Of a stretch of DNA of 64,000 bases, positions 51,484 to 59,801 are shown piece after piece (position 1 is the first letter of the stretch; each line of letters starts with the position of its first letter). The stretch covers positions 496,001 through 560,000 of the forward strand of contig JAUHZU010000001.1 of the NCBI GenBank assembly GCA_030425705.1, read 5' to 3'. Position numbers and translations under genes: made by a program. This stretch comes from Phycisphaerae bacterium (GTDB taxonomy: Bacteria > Planctomycetota > Phycisphaerae > Phycisphaerales > Phycisphaeraceae). The notes under the pieces are model-generated. The model worked only from the letters and a program-made list of their open reading frames with translations. It was not told where the DNA came from and did not search any database.

Positions 51484-52017
51484 ATGCCCCGACCACGCAT
51501 GGCTACACCGACCCCGCCAACCCGCAGCCGGCATGCATCGCGTTGTGGCTTCAGCCTCATCGAGCTGGTCATCGTGGTCATGATCATCGGGATCATCGGC
51601 GCGATCGCGGTCCCCCGGCTCAGCCGGGGCGCGCGGGGCGCGAACCTCGCACGGACGGTCAACGACCTCGCGGTGATGAACAAGGCCCTCGAGCACTACG
51701 CCGCCGAGCACGGCGGGGCGTACCCGTCCGCCGCGAAGTTCGTGGGCCCGCTCATGACCGGCTACAGCGATGCCGCCGGCAACCACTCCGATTCGCCGAG
51801 CACGACTTATCTCTTCGGGCCGTACCTCCGCGCCGTCCCCGCCGCCGTCGCCGGGAAGAACCCCGGGTCCAACGTGATCGGCGCGGACCCCGACAGCGCC
51901 GCGGGCTGGCTCTACGACCCCGCGAGCGGGCAGGTCTACCTGAACCGGGGCGTGGTCCGCACCGGCCTGCAGATCCAGGTGCCGCTCACCGACAAGGACC
52001 TGGAGCTGATCCCCTGA
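51484..52017 (+). CDS. GspG-type pseudopilin (second copy)
   Basis: A 177-residue pseudopilin (172 if it starts at ATG 51499). The prepilin signal is CGFSLIELVIVVMIIGIIGA and the following PRLSRGARGAN matches the first copy (PRLSRGAAGAN), showing recent duplication. The globular part has the same plan: MNKALEHYAAEHGGAYPSAA, YLFGPYLRAVPAAVAG and AGWLYDPASGQVYLN. The start lies right after the terminator T-run and has no clear Shine-Dalgarno, so its expression probably depends on readthrough of that terminator. Confidence 0.88.
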   Translation: MPRPRMATPTPPTRSRHASRCGFSLIELVIVVMIIGIIGAIAVPRLSRGARGANLARTVNDLAVMNKALEHYAAEHGGAYPSAAKFVGPLMTGYSDAAGNHSDSPSTTYLFGPYLRAVPAAVAGKNPGSNVIGADPDSAAGWLYDPASGQVYLNRGVVRTGLQIQVPLTDKDLELIP

Positions 52018-52031
52018 CCGCCCGCACCGCC

Positions 52032-52514
52032 ATGACGCAGCACGCACCACGAGCTTTGACCGCGGGCAGACCCCTGCGCCACCGCCGCGCGTTCTCGCTG
52101 GTAGAGCTGGTCATCACGCTCGTGCTGATCGGGACGCTCGCGGCGCTCGCGGTCCCGCGTTTTGCCAACGCCTCGGCCAACCGCCGGGTCGAGTCCGCCG
52201 CGCAGCGTGTCCTCGCCGATTGCCGGTACGCCCAGGCCCGCGCCCGCGCGACCAGCGACAACTACACCGTCAGCTTCATCTCCGAGACCGCCTACAGGCT
52301 GTCCGACGACGGCAAACGCCACACGCGCACGACCGACCTGTCGGCCGAGCCCTACGGCGTGGCATACAACGCGACACTCCGCGACGGCGGCACGGCCATC
52401 ACGTTCAACGGCTTCGGGATGCCGAGCACCGGCGGCACGATCGTGCTGGCCAGCCGCGGGTACTCGGTGACCCTCCAGATCGACGCGGTCACCGGGGAGG
52501 TCACCCGGCCATGA
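52032..52514 (+). CDS. GspH-type minor pseudopilin
   Basis: A 160-residue minor pseudopilin. Prepilin signal RRAFSLVELVITLVLIGTLA, followed by PRFANASANRRVESAAQRVL, typical of GspH/FimT. The globular beta domain has YTVSFISETAYRLSDDGK and ITFNGFGMPSTGGTIVLAS, the C-terminal pattern of the family. Its stop overlaps the ATG of the next gene (ATGA). Confidence 0.88.
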   Translation: MTQHAPRALTAGRPLRHRRAFSLVELVITLVLIGTLAALAVPRFANASANRRVESAAQRVLADCRYAQARARATSDNYTVSFISETAYRLSDDGKRHTRTTDLSAEPYGVAYNATLRDGGTAITFNGFGMPSTGGTIVLASRGYSVTLQIDAVTGEVTRP

Positions 52515-54226
52515 GGCAAACCACCCCCCAACCCACCCGCCGGCGCTCGGCCTTCTCCCTCCTGGAGATGGTGCTGAGTCTCACCGTCCTGGCCGTGGCC
52601 TTCGCGGCGGTGGGCTCGGTCTTCGTCCTCGCGGCCAAGGTGATGCCGGACCCCGACTCGGCCGAGGCTGCGGAAGTGGACCAGTCCCGCGTGCTGACAC
52701 GGATCTTCGAGGACCTCGAAGCCGCCCGCCACATCACCGCCGGCAGCGCGAAAGGCGTCACGTTCGTCGTCGACGACCGGACCGGCGACGGGCTGCCCGA
52801 CCGCCTGGCCTACGCCTGGTCGGGCAAAGCCGGCGACCCGCTGACCCTGACGATCAACGGGTCGGACCCGGTCACGGTCGCGGAGGATGTCCAGCAGTTC
52901 ATGTTGAGCGGAACGACCGACACGCGGGTCGACATGGTCCCGGTCGTGAACGAGGTAAGCGACGAGCAGGCCTGGTACAGCTACACGGCCGCTTCGATTG
53001 CGCAAACCGCATCCATCACCGAGCGGATACAGGTCGGCCAGGTCATCTGCCCGGAGTTACCCAACGGCACGACGGAGTTCACCGTCTCCCGGGTGCGGTT
53101 TCGGGCTCGGCGGAACGGGGGCAGCGACGGCACCGTGCAGGTGTGTGTCCGGCCGATCGATATGGAGACCAGCACACTCGACACCGCCGTCGCGCACGTC
53201 TCGCTGGACGAGAGCACGTTCGGCGCGTCGTACGACTGGGTCGAAGTCGTGTTCGACAGCCCCACCGGTATCAGCCCCGCGTACTGCGCGGCGGTGACCT
53301 ACGACTGGTCCGCCGGCACGGCCGCGGCAGACATTGAGTATGACCAGGCGGGTGGGGCCATGCTGATGCAGAAAAACAGCACCAGTACGCCCTGGGTGAT
53401 CCACCCGGCACAGGGCATGCTGACGGAGGTGTATGGCACCTACACGTTCAGCATGCCGGGGGTGGAACTGCGGCGGACCGTGGTGACCCATGTCGGGGTC
53501 GCGCTGCAGATCGGCACGGGCACGGCCCAGACCGCCACGGCCCGGCTGTACCGCGAGCCGGGGCTGCACAGCGCGGTCTGGGACGCGGGGTTCGACGCCT
53601 CGCCGGCCACGCTGGACCTGGACGGCAACGGCGCGGACTGGGCGTTCCAGTCCGGAGGCGCGGCCGGCGCATTCAGCGAAGGGTGCTGGAAGGTCGACGG
53701 CGTGCTCTACACACAGCCGACTCACGCGTTCGACGAGCCATTGGTGGTCGACCTGGTCATGGGGGCGACGGCCGCGGGCCGATCGGGCGCGTTGTTCCAG
53801 ATCAACGCGGACCAGTCCGGCGGCGAGGCCGTGCCCCTCACGGTGCGTGCGGGCCTGGACGGCGACGGCCAGTTCTGCGTGCGGGTCTACGACGCCGAGG
53901 CCCTGGACCGCCCGCGTCTGGATGTCGCCGGGCTCGGGGCGAACCCGCCCCGGGTCCGTCTGTTGGTAGTGCCCTCAGACAACGCCGTCGGGGTCCTGAT
54001 CAACGGCCAGCCGGCCGGGAGCTTTACCTACGACACCGTATCGGCGGGGGGGCTGCCGGGGCTCGCACGGATGAGCGAGGCGACAGACGGGTTCTTCGAC
54101 GAGGTTACGATCCGCGTCGGCGCTTCGGCCGTCGTCACCACACCCGCCGGCCAAGAAACAGACTCCGGCACCGCAGATGGCGACGGCCTTGTCGGCGGGC
54201 TGATCAACGGGCTGCTGGGGCGATAA
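52511..54226 (+). CDS. GspJ-like minor pseudopilin with large beta-sandwich insertion
   Basis: A 571-residue protein, about three times the size of a normal GspJ. The prepilin signal is RSAFSLLEMVLSLTVLAVAF, followed by a pilin helix and a beta strand region (ITAGSAKGVTFVVDDRTGDG). From about residue 165 it continues with extracellular-style domains: VRFRARRNGGSDGTVQVCVR with VSLDESTFGASYDWVEVVFD, and, near the C-terminus, PRVRLLVVPSDNAVGVLING, which looks like a LamG-type sheet. These would sit at the tip of the pseudopilus and could bind glycans or other ligands (inference). Its ATG overlaps the GspH stop. Confidence 0.78.
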   Translation: MRQTTPQPTRRRSAFSLLEMVLSLTVLAVAFAAVGSVFVLAAKVMPDPDSAEAAEVDQSRVLTRIFEDLEAARHITAGSAKGVTFVVDDRTGDGLPDRLAYAWSGKAGDPLTLTINGSDPVTVAEDVQQFMLSGTTDTRVDMVPVVNEVSDEQAWYSYTAASIAQTASITERIQVGQVICPELPNGTTEFTVSRVRFRARRNGGSDGTVQVCVRPIDMETSTLDTAVAHVSLDESTFGASYDWVEVVFDSPTGISPAYCAAVTYDWSAGTAAADIEYDQAGGAMLMQKNSTSTPWVIHPAQGMLTEVYGTYTFSMPGVELRRTVVTHVGVALQIGTGTAQTATARLYREPGLHSAVWDAGFDASPATLDLDGNGADWAFQSGGAAGAFSEGCWKVDGVLYTQPTHAFDEPLVVDLVMGATAAGRSGALFQINADQSGGEAVPLTVRAGLDGDGQFCVRVYDAEALDRPRLDVAGLGANPPRVRLLVVPSDNAVGVLINGQPAGSFTYDTVSAGGLPGLARMSEATDGFFDEVTIRVGASAVVTTPAGQETDSGTADGDGLVGGLINGLLGR

Positions 54227-54249
54227 AGGACAACAACCACAGGCGAGCG

Positions 54250-54753
54250 ATGCGTTCCATCACCCGACATCCCACGAGCCGCCGAGGCATCAGTCTGATC
54301 GAGACGGTGGTGGCGCTGATCGTGCTGTCGGGCGCGATGGTGGCGACGCTGAACACGGTCGCGTCCGCGCGCGCGTCGCAGGCGATGGTCGGGCAACGCG
54401 CCCAGGCACGCCTGCTCGCGGAGTCCATGCTGCAGGAGGTGCTCGCGCAGCCCTACGCCGAGGCCGGCTCGACCACGCTGGGCCCGGACGCCGGCGAGAC
54501 CGGCAACAACCGCCGCGACGGGTTCGACGATGTCGACGACTACGACGGGTGGGCCGGCGCCGTCAGCTCGCCGGACGGCACGCCGCTCACGGGCTTCGAG
54601 GGCTACTCGGTCCGTATCGAGGTGCGTTGGGTGGACCCGGATGGGCTGACGGACGCTTTGAACCATGACGCGGGCGTGAAGCAGGTCGTGGCCTCGATCG
54701 CCATCGGCAAGCGTCCGCTGGTCGAGCTGCAGGGGTGGGCCGTCGCACCGTGA
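54250..54753 (+). CDS. GspI/PilV-type minor pseudopilin
   Basis: A 167-residue minor pseudopilin. Prepilin signal RRGISLIETVVALIVLSGAM, then ATLNTVASARASQAMVGQRA and the helix RLLAESMLQEVLAQPYAE, the standard GspI helix. The C-terminal half has DDYDGWAGAVSSPDGTPLTG and YSVRIEVRWVDPD. GTG of the next gene overlaps its stop (GTGA), as is common in these minor pilin operons. Confidence 0.85.
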   Translation: MRSITRHPTSRRGISLIETVVALIVLSGAMVATLNTVASARASQAMVGQRAQARLLAESMLQEVLAQPYAEAGSTTLGPDAGETGNNRRDGFDDVDDYDGWAGAVSSPDGTPLTGFEGYSVRIEVRWVDPDGLTDALNHDAGVKQVVASIAIGKRPLVELQGWAVAP

Positions 54754-55766
54754 GCCGTACCCCCCCCCGAGCGTGTGCATCGGCCCGCCGCGCCCGGCGA
54801 CAGCGCGGGACGGTGTACCTGCTGGTGTTGTCGCTGACCGCGATGCTCGTGGCCGTGGGGGTCACGGCGGTGACGGTCGGCCGGATCGACCTCCAGTCGA
54901 CCCGGCTGGAGGAGGACCAGGCCGACGCCCGGCTGCTCGCGCACGCGATGATCGAGGTGGTCCGGCTGCGGCTCGAAGACGACGACGGCTGGCGGAATCG
55001 ATACACGAACCATACCTGGACGGCGAGCTACCAGGTCGGCAGCGCGTCGTACCGGTTCAAGCTGGTCGACGAGCAGGACGGCAGCCTCAGCGACGACCCG
55101 GCCGACCCCGCCCGGCTGTATGTCCAGGCCGATGCGGGCGACGCCAGCCGGGTCTACAGCGTCCTGCTCCGCGACGGCAAGACGCTGACGGGCACGTTCC
55201 AGGTGTTGGCATCCAACGACGATGCCGCGGAAGAAGACTCGGTTGGCCAGAACGTGACCAACTACACCTACATGCTCATCGGAGACAACGGGGTGATTAA
55301 TGTCACGGCCGCGGTCCGGTTCGACAAACTCCCGGTCAAGCTGGGCGAACGGGTGATTACCGCCGAGGTCCAGTTCACTTCGATGGATAGCCAGGCGGGT
55401 GCGACGACGATAACCGTTTGGGCCGAGGCGGATGACGACGCGGATCAGTTTTCGACCGGGCTCTGGGATATCGGCAACCGAGAGCGCACCACGATGCAGA
55501 CCGCCTGGTCCCCCGGGGCCTGGGGGGCGGGGGAACGCGCCGCCGCGCAGCGGACGCCGAACCTCGCGGCGTTGATGCAGGAGGTCATCGACCGCCCGGG
55601 CTGGGACGAAGGCAAGGCGGTCGCGTTCTTCCTTGAAGGCACGGGCGTGCGGAACGTGCGTACCCGGGACCACGGTGTGGCCACCGCCCCGGTGCTGCAC
55701 CTGACCTACACCGCGCCGGGTTTGTCGGTGGATTACACGACGCTCCGCCGGGAGCTGGCCGAGTAG
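54750..55766 (+). CDS. GspK/PilX-like protein with extracellular adhesion-type domain
   Basis: A 338-residue protein. The N-terminus has a basic tail and then RGTVYLLVLSLTAMLVAVGV with TAVTVGRIDLQSTRLEEDQA, a PilX/GspK-like helix without the usual Glu at position 5. The rest is beta-rich; the C-terminal domain (from about residue 205: AEVQFTSMDSQAGATTITVW, then TAWSPGAWGAGERAAAQRTP and LMQEVIDRPGW) is a domain found widely in secreted proteins and not in classical GspK. It may work as a pilus-tip adhesin or tip cap (inference). It starts at GTG 54750, overlapping the GspI stop. Confidence 0.7.
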   Translation: MSRTPPRACASARRARRQRGTVYLLVLSLTAMLVAVGVTAVTVGRIDLQSTRLEEDQADARLLAHAMIEVVRLRLEDDDGWRNRYTNHTWTASYQVGSASYRFKLVDEQDGSLSDDPADPARLYVQADAGDASRVYSVLLRDGKTLTGTFQVLASNDDAAEEDSVGQNVTNYTYMLIGDNGVINVTAAVRFDKLPVKLGERVITAEVQFTSMDSQAGATTITVWAEADDDADQFSTGLWDIGNRERTTMQTAWSPGAWGAGERAAAQRTPNLAALMQEVIDRPGWDEGKAVAFFLEGTGVRNVRTRDHGVATAPVLHLTYTAPGLSVDYTTLRRELAE

Positions 55767-55819
55767 CGGTACTGCGGCCCGGGATTAAAAAGAAACCTGT
55801 TCTCCCGCCTGAAACCCTA

Positions 55820-55847
55820 TTGCACACGGGCCGCGGTGGTGTACGCT
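55820..55847 (+). promoter_or_regulatory. possible promoter of the haloperoxidase-like gene
   Basis: A -35 TTGCAC (55820-55825), a 16-base spacer and a -10 TACGCT (55842-55847), 55 bases before ATG 55902. The -10 is imperfect but the spacing is good. Confidence 0.4.
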
Positions 55848-55901
55848 AGGGGTAGTCCCTGCCAGTTGTAGCGGCGGGGCGATCCCCGTTGAGGAGTGGA
55901 C

Positions 55902-57338
55902 ATGACATTGCGGTTTGTACAAGCGGTCCCGCGCTGGATCGCCTCGGCCTGCGTGGTGGCGGCGGGGGCCTGCCCGGCGATGGGCGACGAGGTGCTGGAC
56001 TGGAACCAGTTCGCCACCGAGATGATCATCACCGACACCACCGTGCAGAACCCCGGCATGGTGACGCGTTCGCTGGCCATGATGAACCTGGCGATCTACG
56101 ACAGTCTCGCCACGACCTCGGGCACGCAGTCGTTCTACACCTACGACGGCTCGGTGACGGCCCTGGCGGGCAACGCCTCGGCGCAGGCGGCGGCGATCCA
56201 GTCGGCCTACACCGTGCTCAGCTCGGTCTACGGCGACCAGCAGGCGTCGCTCGACAGCTACCTGAGCACGAGTCTCGCGGCGCTCGGCTCCAGCACGCAG
56301 GTGACCAACGGGATTCAGCTCGGCACGCAGATCGGCCAGGCCATCATCGCCGAGCGCGCCAACGACGGCTTCGACGCGATGGTCCAGTACACGCCCAGCA
56401 CCGCGCCGGGCTACTGGCAGCCGGACCCGGTGAACCCCGGCCAGGAGGCATGGGGCCCGGCGTGGGGCAGCGTGCAGACCTTTGCGCTGCAGTCGCCCGG
56501 CTCCTTCTCGCCCGGGCCGAGCCCGGGGCTGGAGACCCAGGCCTACGCCGACGCGTACAACGAGGTGCTGATGCTGGGCGCCTACGATTCGGCGAGCCGC
56601 ACGGCCGAGCAGACGGAGATCGGCCTGTTCTGGGCGTACGACCGGCTGGGCATGGGCACGCCGATGGTGCTCTACAACGACATCCTGCGCACCGTCGCGG
56701 TCCAGCAGGGCAATACGCTGCAGCAGAACGCCCAGCTCTTCGCGCAGGCCACCGTCGCGATGGCCGACGCGGGCGTGGTCGCCTGGGACTCGAAGTTTGA
56801 GTTCGACCTCTGGCGTCCGGTCACGGGCATCCGCCGGGGCGACGAGGACGGCAACGCCGACACCACCGCCGACGAGGACTGGACCCCGCTGGGCGCACCC
56901 AACGGCGAGACACTCATCGGATTTACCCCGCCGTTCCCGACCTATCTCTCCGGCCACGCGACCTTCGGCGGCGCGCTCTTCGGCACGCTGATCGAGTTCT
57001 ACGGCACCGACGACATCGCGTTCACCATCTCCTCCGAAGAGCTGGAACACCTGCTCGCGAACCCGGACCTGATGGCGCTCTATGGCCTGGACCTCGACGA
57101 CAGCGAACGCACCTTCGCGTCCTTCAGCGAGGCGATGGCGGAGAACGGCCGCAGCCGGGTCTACCTCGGCATCCACTGGAACTACGACGACACCGTCGGG
57201 CAGGAGACCGGCCAACTGGTCGCGCAGGCGATCACGGGCGGCCCGTTCGTCGCGGTGCCCGAACCGGCGTCGGCCGTGCTCCTGGCGCTGGGGCTGCTGG
57301 GGCTGGGCACATCACGCAGGCGTCGCGCAGTCGCCTGA
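55902..57338 (+). CDS. vanadium-dependent haloperoxidase/PAP2-family protein with PEP-CTERM anchor
   Basis: A 478-residue exported protein. A signal peptide (FVQAVPRWIASACVVAAGA) precedes an all-helical core with the vanadate/phosphate pocket of the family: KFEFDLWRPVTGIR (Lys and Arg), YLSGHATFGGALFG (Ser-Gly-His) and GRSRVYLGIHWNYDDTVG (Arg and His). Such enzymes oxidise halides with hydrogen peroxide, or act as acid phosphatases. The C-terminus VPEPASAVLLALGLLGLGTS followed by RRRR is a classical PEP-CTERM signal, cleaved by an exosortase and linking the protein to the cell surface or exopolysaccharide. ATG 55902 has GAGGAG five bases upstream. Confidence 0.9.
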   Translation: MTLRFVQAVPRWIASACVVAAGACPAMGDEVLDWNQFATEMIITDTTVQNPGMVTRSLAMMNLAIYDSLATTSGTQSFYTYDGSVTALAGNASAQAAAIQSAYTVLSSVYGDQQASLDSYLSTSLAALGSSTQVTNGIQLGTQIGQAIIAERANDGFDAMVQYTPSTAPGYWQPDPVNPGQEAWGPAWGSVQTFALQSPGSFSPGPSPGLETQAYADAYNEVLMLGAYDSASRTAEQTEIGLFWAYDRLGMGTPMVLYNDILRTVAVQQGNTLQQNAQLFAQATVAMADAGVVAWDSKFEFDLWRPVTGIRRGDEDGNADTTADEDWTPLGAPNGETLIGFTPPFPTYLSGHATFGGALFGTLIEFYGTDDIAFTISSEELEHLLANPDLMALYGLDLDDSERTFASFSEAMAENGRSRVYLGIHWNYDDTVGQETGQLVAQAITGGPFVAVPEPASAVLLALGLLGLGTSRRRRAVA

Positions 57339-57473
57339 GTCGGCACGGGGTGTTGCGGTGCCATCACGGGGGGCGTGTGCTTGCACCGGCAGCGCGCAAT
57401 CAAGTGAGCCCGGATAGAATGGGTGTCCGATCGTGCCGCCTGATTCCAGCCGGCCAGCACCCAAGGACCCCCC

Positions 57474-58592
57474 ATGCCTGCCGTTGATGTTGCGTCGCCT
57501 GTCCGGATCACTGGGCACGCGCTCGTGTTTTTTGCGTTCGATATCGGGTTCCAGGTCGACCTCGAGACCGCCGAGCCGCTGCTGCAGGACGCGACGCGCC
57601 GACGCGTGGTCCGTGCCCGCCGGCCCGCGCCGCTGTGGTTCGACTACAACCCGCCGCCGCTGGGCGTCGTCATCGCGGGGTCGCCTGTGCAGGTCGGCGA
57701 GACCGAGACCGACCCGAGCACCGACGTGCTGGTGTACGACTTCGGCGCGGCGCTGATCACCTACCGCCTGCCGCTGCCCGCGACGCTGGGCGACCTGCCC
57801 CGGCTGGGTTCGGAGCTGTACGACCACGCCGCGCTTGAGGCCGATGCGCGGGAGCGCGCGGGCCGGCTGATGGAATCGATCCGCCCGGCGATCGAGCGCC
57901 CGCGCCTGTCGGACGCGGTGGAGGACTACGCCGTCTTCGCCGTGACGGGCTGGGAGGGCGATGCCGAGCCGAAGACGATGTTCGAGGCGAACCGCCCGCT
58001 GCTCGCCCACGCGATCGAGGCGGAGCTGATCCGGCTGTCCGAAGAACAGACGGTACGTACGACCGAGGGCGTCCTGTCGTACTCCGAGGCGGACCTCGCG
58101 GTGATCGGGTGGAACGCCGCGGTGCTGTTCGATCCCGCGCCGGAGGACGTGGTCGCGGTGCTGCAGCACGCGAACATCGAGCTGCTTGAGCTGCGCGTGC
58201 TCGACCAGGAGCTCGACGCGATCTTGGACCACGCGGACGAGGCGTTCGCCGACCTGACCAAGACCCGGCTCTGGCCGAGCTTCGTGCCCGGCAGCCTGCT
58301 CCGCCGGACCGCAACGGCGCAGACCGACGCGGCCGTGATGTTCGAAGGCGTCAACAACGCGATCAAGCTGCTCGGGCACCAGTACCTCGCCCGGCTGTAC
58401 CGGCTGGCCGCGGACCGGATGGACCTGCCCGCCTGGCAGACGAGCGTTCAACGCAAGCTCGACGCGACCGAGAGCATCTATCAGAAGATGTCTGAGACGA
58501 CCTCGATCCGCCGGCTCGAGGTGCTCGAGTGGGTCATCATCCTGCTGATCACGATCTCGATCCTGCTGCCGTTCACGCCCTGGTACTACTGA
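57474..58592 (+). CDS. RMD1/DUF155-like tail-anchored membrane protein
   Basis: A 372-residue protein of unknown function. Most of it is soluble, with ARRPAPLWFDYNPPPLGVVI near residue 50 and a helical central domain (ILDHADEAFADLTKTRLWPS). The C-terminus has RRLEVLEWVIILLITISILL, a single membrane segment that lies in the same place as in RMD1/DUF155 proteins. Related mitochondrial and bacterial proteins have roles in translation or membrane organisation, but a specific role cannot be given here. It sits alone between the haloperoxidase-like gene and the divergent sugar cluster. Confidence 0.6.
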   Translation: MPAVDVASPVRITGHALVFFAFDIGFQVDLETAEPLLQDATRRRVVRARRPAPLWFDYNPPPLGVVIAGSPVQVGETETDPSTDVLVYDFGAALITYRLPLPATLGDLPRLGSELYDHAALEADARERAGRLMESIRPAIERPRLSDAVEDYAVFAVTGWEGDAEPKTMFEANRPLLAHAIEAELIRLSEEQTVRTTEGVLSYSEADLAVIGWNAAVLFDPAPEDVVAVLQHANIELLELRVLDQELDAILDHADEAFADLTKTRLWPSFVPGSLLRRTATAQTDAAVMFEGVNNAIKLLGHQYLARLYRLAADRMDLPAWQTSVQRKLDATESIYQKMSETTSIRRLEVLEWVIILLITISILLPFTPWYY

Positions 58593-58624
58593 CACACCCG
58601 GCAGTGAACAAGACGGCGGGACGT

Positions 58625-59761
58625 TCAAGTCACGAGCTTCGCGCCGTCGTCGATCGCGCACACCGCCGACCAGGGTGGGGGACTGTCTGCCGGCGTGAGG
58701 TGGCTGAGCAGGTCGCCGCGGTAGCGCTCGGCGTCGGTGCCGCGTACCAGGTGGATCGTGATCCCGCCGAAGCCCCCGCCCGAGAGCCGGGCCCCGACGC
58801 AGCGGGCGTCTTGCGCCGCATATTCGACGATGCGGTCCAGCTCCGGGCAGCTGTTTCGGAAGTGGTGCCGGCTGCTGTCGTGCGACTCGAACATCAGCCG
58901 GCCGACGCGCTCGACATCGCCGCGCCCGAGCGCATCGATCGCGTCGCGGACACGCTGGTTCTCGCCGAGGATGTGCTTCGCACAGCCGTAGGCCTCGGCC
59001 GGCATCGCAGGGCGGTGTTTGTCGAGCTGCTCGAGCGATGCTTCGCGCAGGGTCGCGACGCCCATCGCCTCCGCGGCCGCCTCGCACGACCGCCGTCGGT
59101 CGTTGTACTCCACCGTCAGGTCGTGCTTCACGCCCGAGTCCACCGCGACGAAGACCCAGCCCGGCGGCAGGGGGGCTGTGTCGGTCGCGCCGCTCGCGAA
59201 GTCGGTGAGCAGCAGGTGGTCGCGTTGCCCGCACAGGGAGGAGAGCTGGTCGAGCATGCCCGTCTGCGCGCCGACCGCGCGGGACTCCGCCCACTGGCCG
59301 ATGCGCGCGAGTTCGATGGGCGGCAGGTCGAGTTGCATCATCGACACCAGCCCGGTCAACACCGCCATCTCCAGGGCCGCGGAGCTCGACACGCCCGCGG
59401 ACCGCGGCACCGCGGAGTCGACTAGCAGCGCGAAGCCGGGGACCGTGTGCCCGCGCTCCTGCAGCGCGGTGGCCAGGCCGAGCAGGTAGTTGGCCCAGTG
59501 CCCGCGCGGGGCAAACGCGAGCGGGGCGGTGAGCGGGAAGCGTTCGGGCGGCGTGTCGAACGCGGTGCTGGCGAGCAGAGCCACCGGCTCATCGAGCGGG
59601 GCCATCGCCGCGTCACACCGGAAACCCACGGCACACGACAGGGTGAGACCGGCGTTGTAGTCGGTGTGGTTGCCCAGCACCTCGATGCGCCCCGGGGCCG
59701 AGGCGACGACGGTCGGCGGGCGCTGGTAGATCGCCTCGAAGGACGCGGGCAGGTGGCTCAT
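58625..59761 (-). CDS. galK: galactokinase
   Basis: GHMP-family kinase of 378 residues that phosphorylates galactose at C1. Motif 1 is APGRIEVLGNHTDYNAG, the second (phosphate-binding) VPRSAGVSSSAALEMAVLTG, and the third VGARLSGGGFGGITIHLV, all typical of the family. The first motif has Asn where E. coli GalK has Glu (GEHTDYN); this variant is common in bacterial galactokinase-like proteins. It lies 40 bases downstream of the YjfF-like permease gene on the same strand, so it is probably part of the transporter operon and acts on its imported sugar. Confidence 0.9.
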   Translation of the reverse strand: MSHLPASFEAIYQRPPTVVASAPGRIEVLGNHTDYNAGLTLSCAVGFRCDAAMAPLDEPVALLASTAFDTPPERFPLTAPLAFAPRGHWANYLLGLATALQERGHTVPGFALLVDSAVPRSAGVSSSAALEMAVLTGLVSMMQLDLPPIELARIGQWAESRAVGAQTGMLDQLSSLCGQRDHLLLTDFASGATDTAPLPPGWVFVAVDSGVKHDLTVEYNDRRRSCEAAAEAMGVATLREASLEQLDKHRPAMPAEAYGCAKHILGENQRVRDAIDALGRGDVERVGRLMFESHDSSRHHFRNSCPELDRIVEYAAQDARCVGARLSGGGFGGITIHLVRGTDAERYRGDLLSHLTPADSPPPWSAVCAIDDGAKLVT

Positions 59762-59801
59762 GGCGTTCGGCGGGGTGGGCGGGGTCCGTGCGGCAGCGGT
59801 A

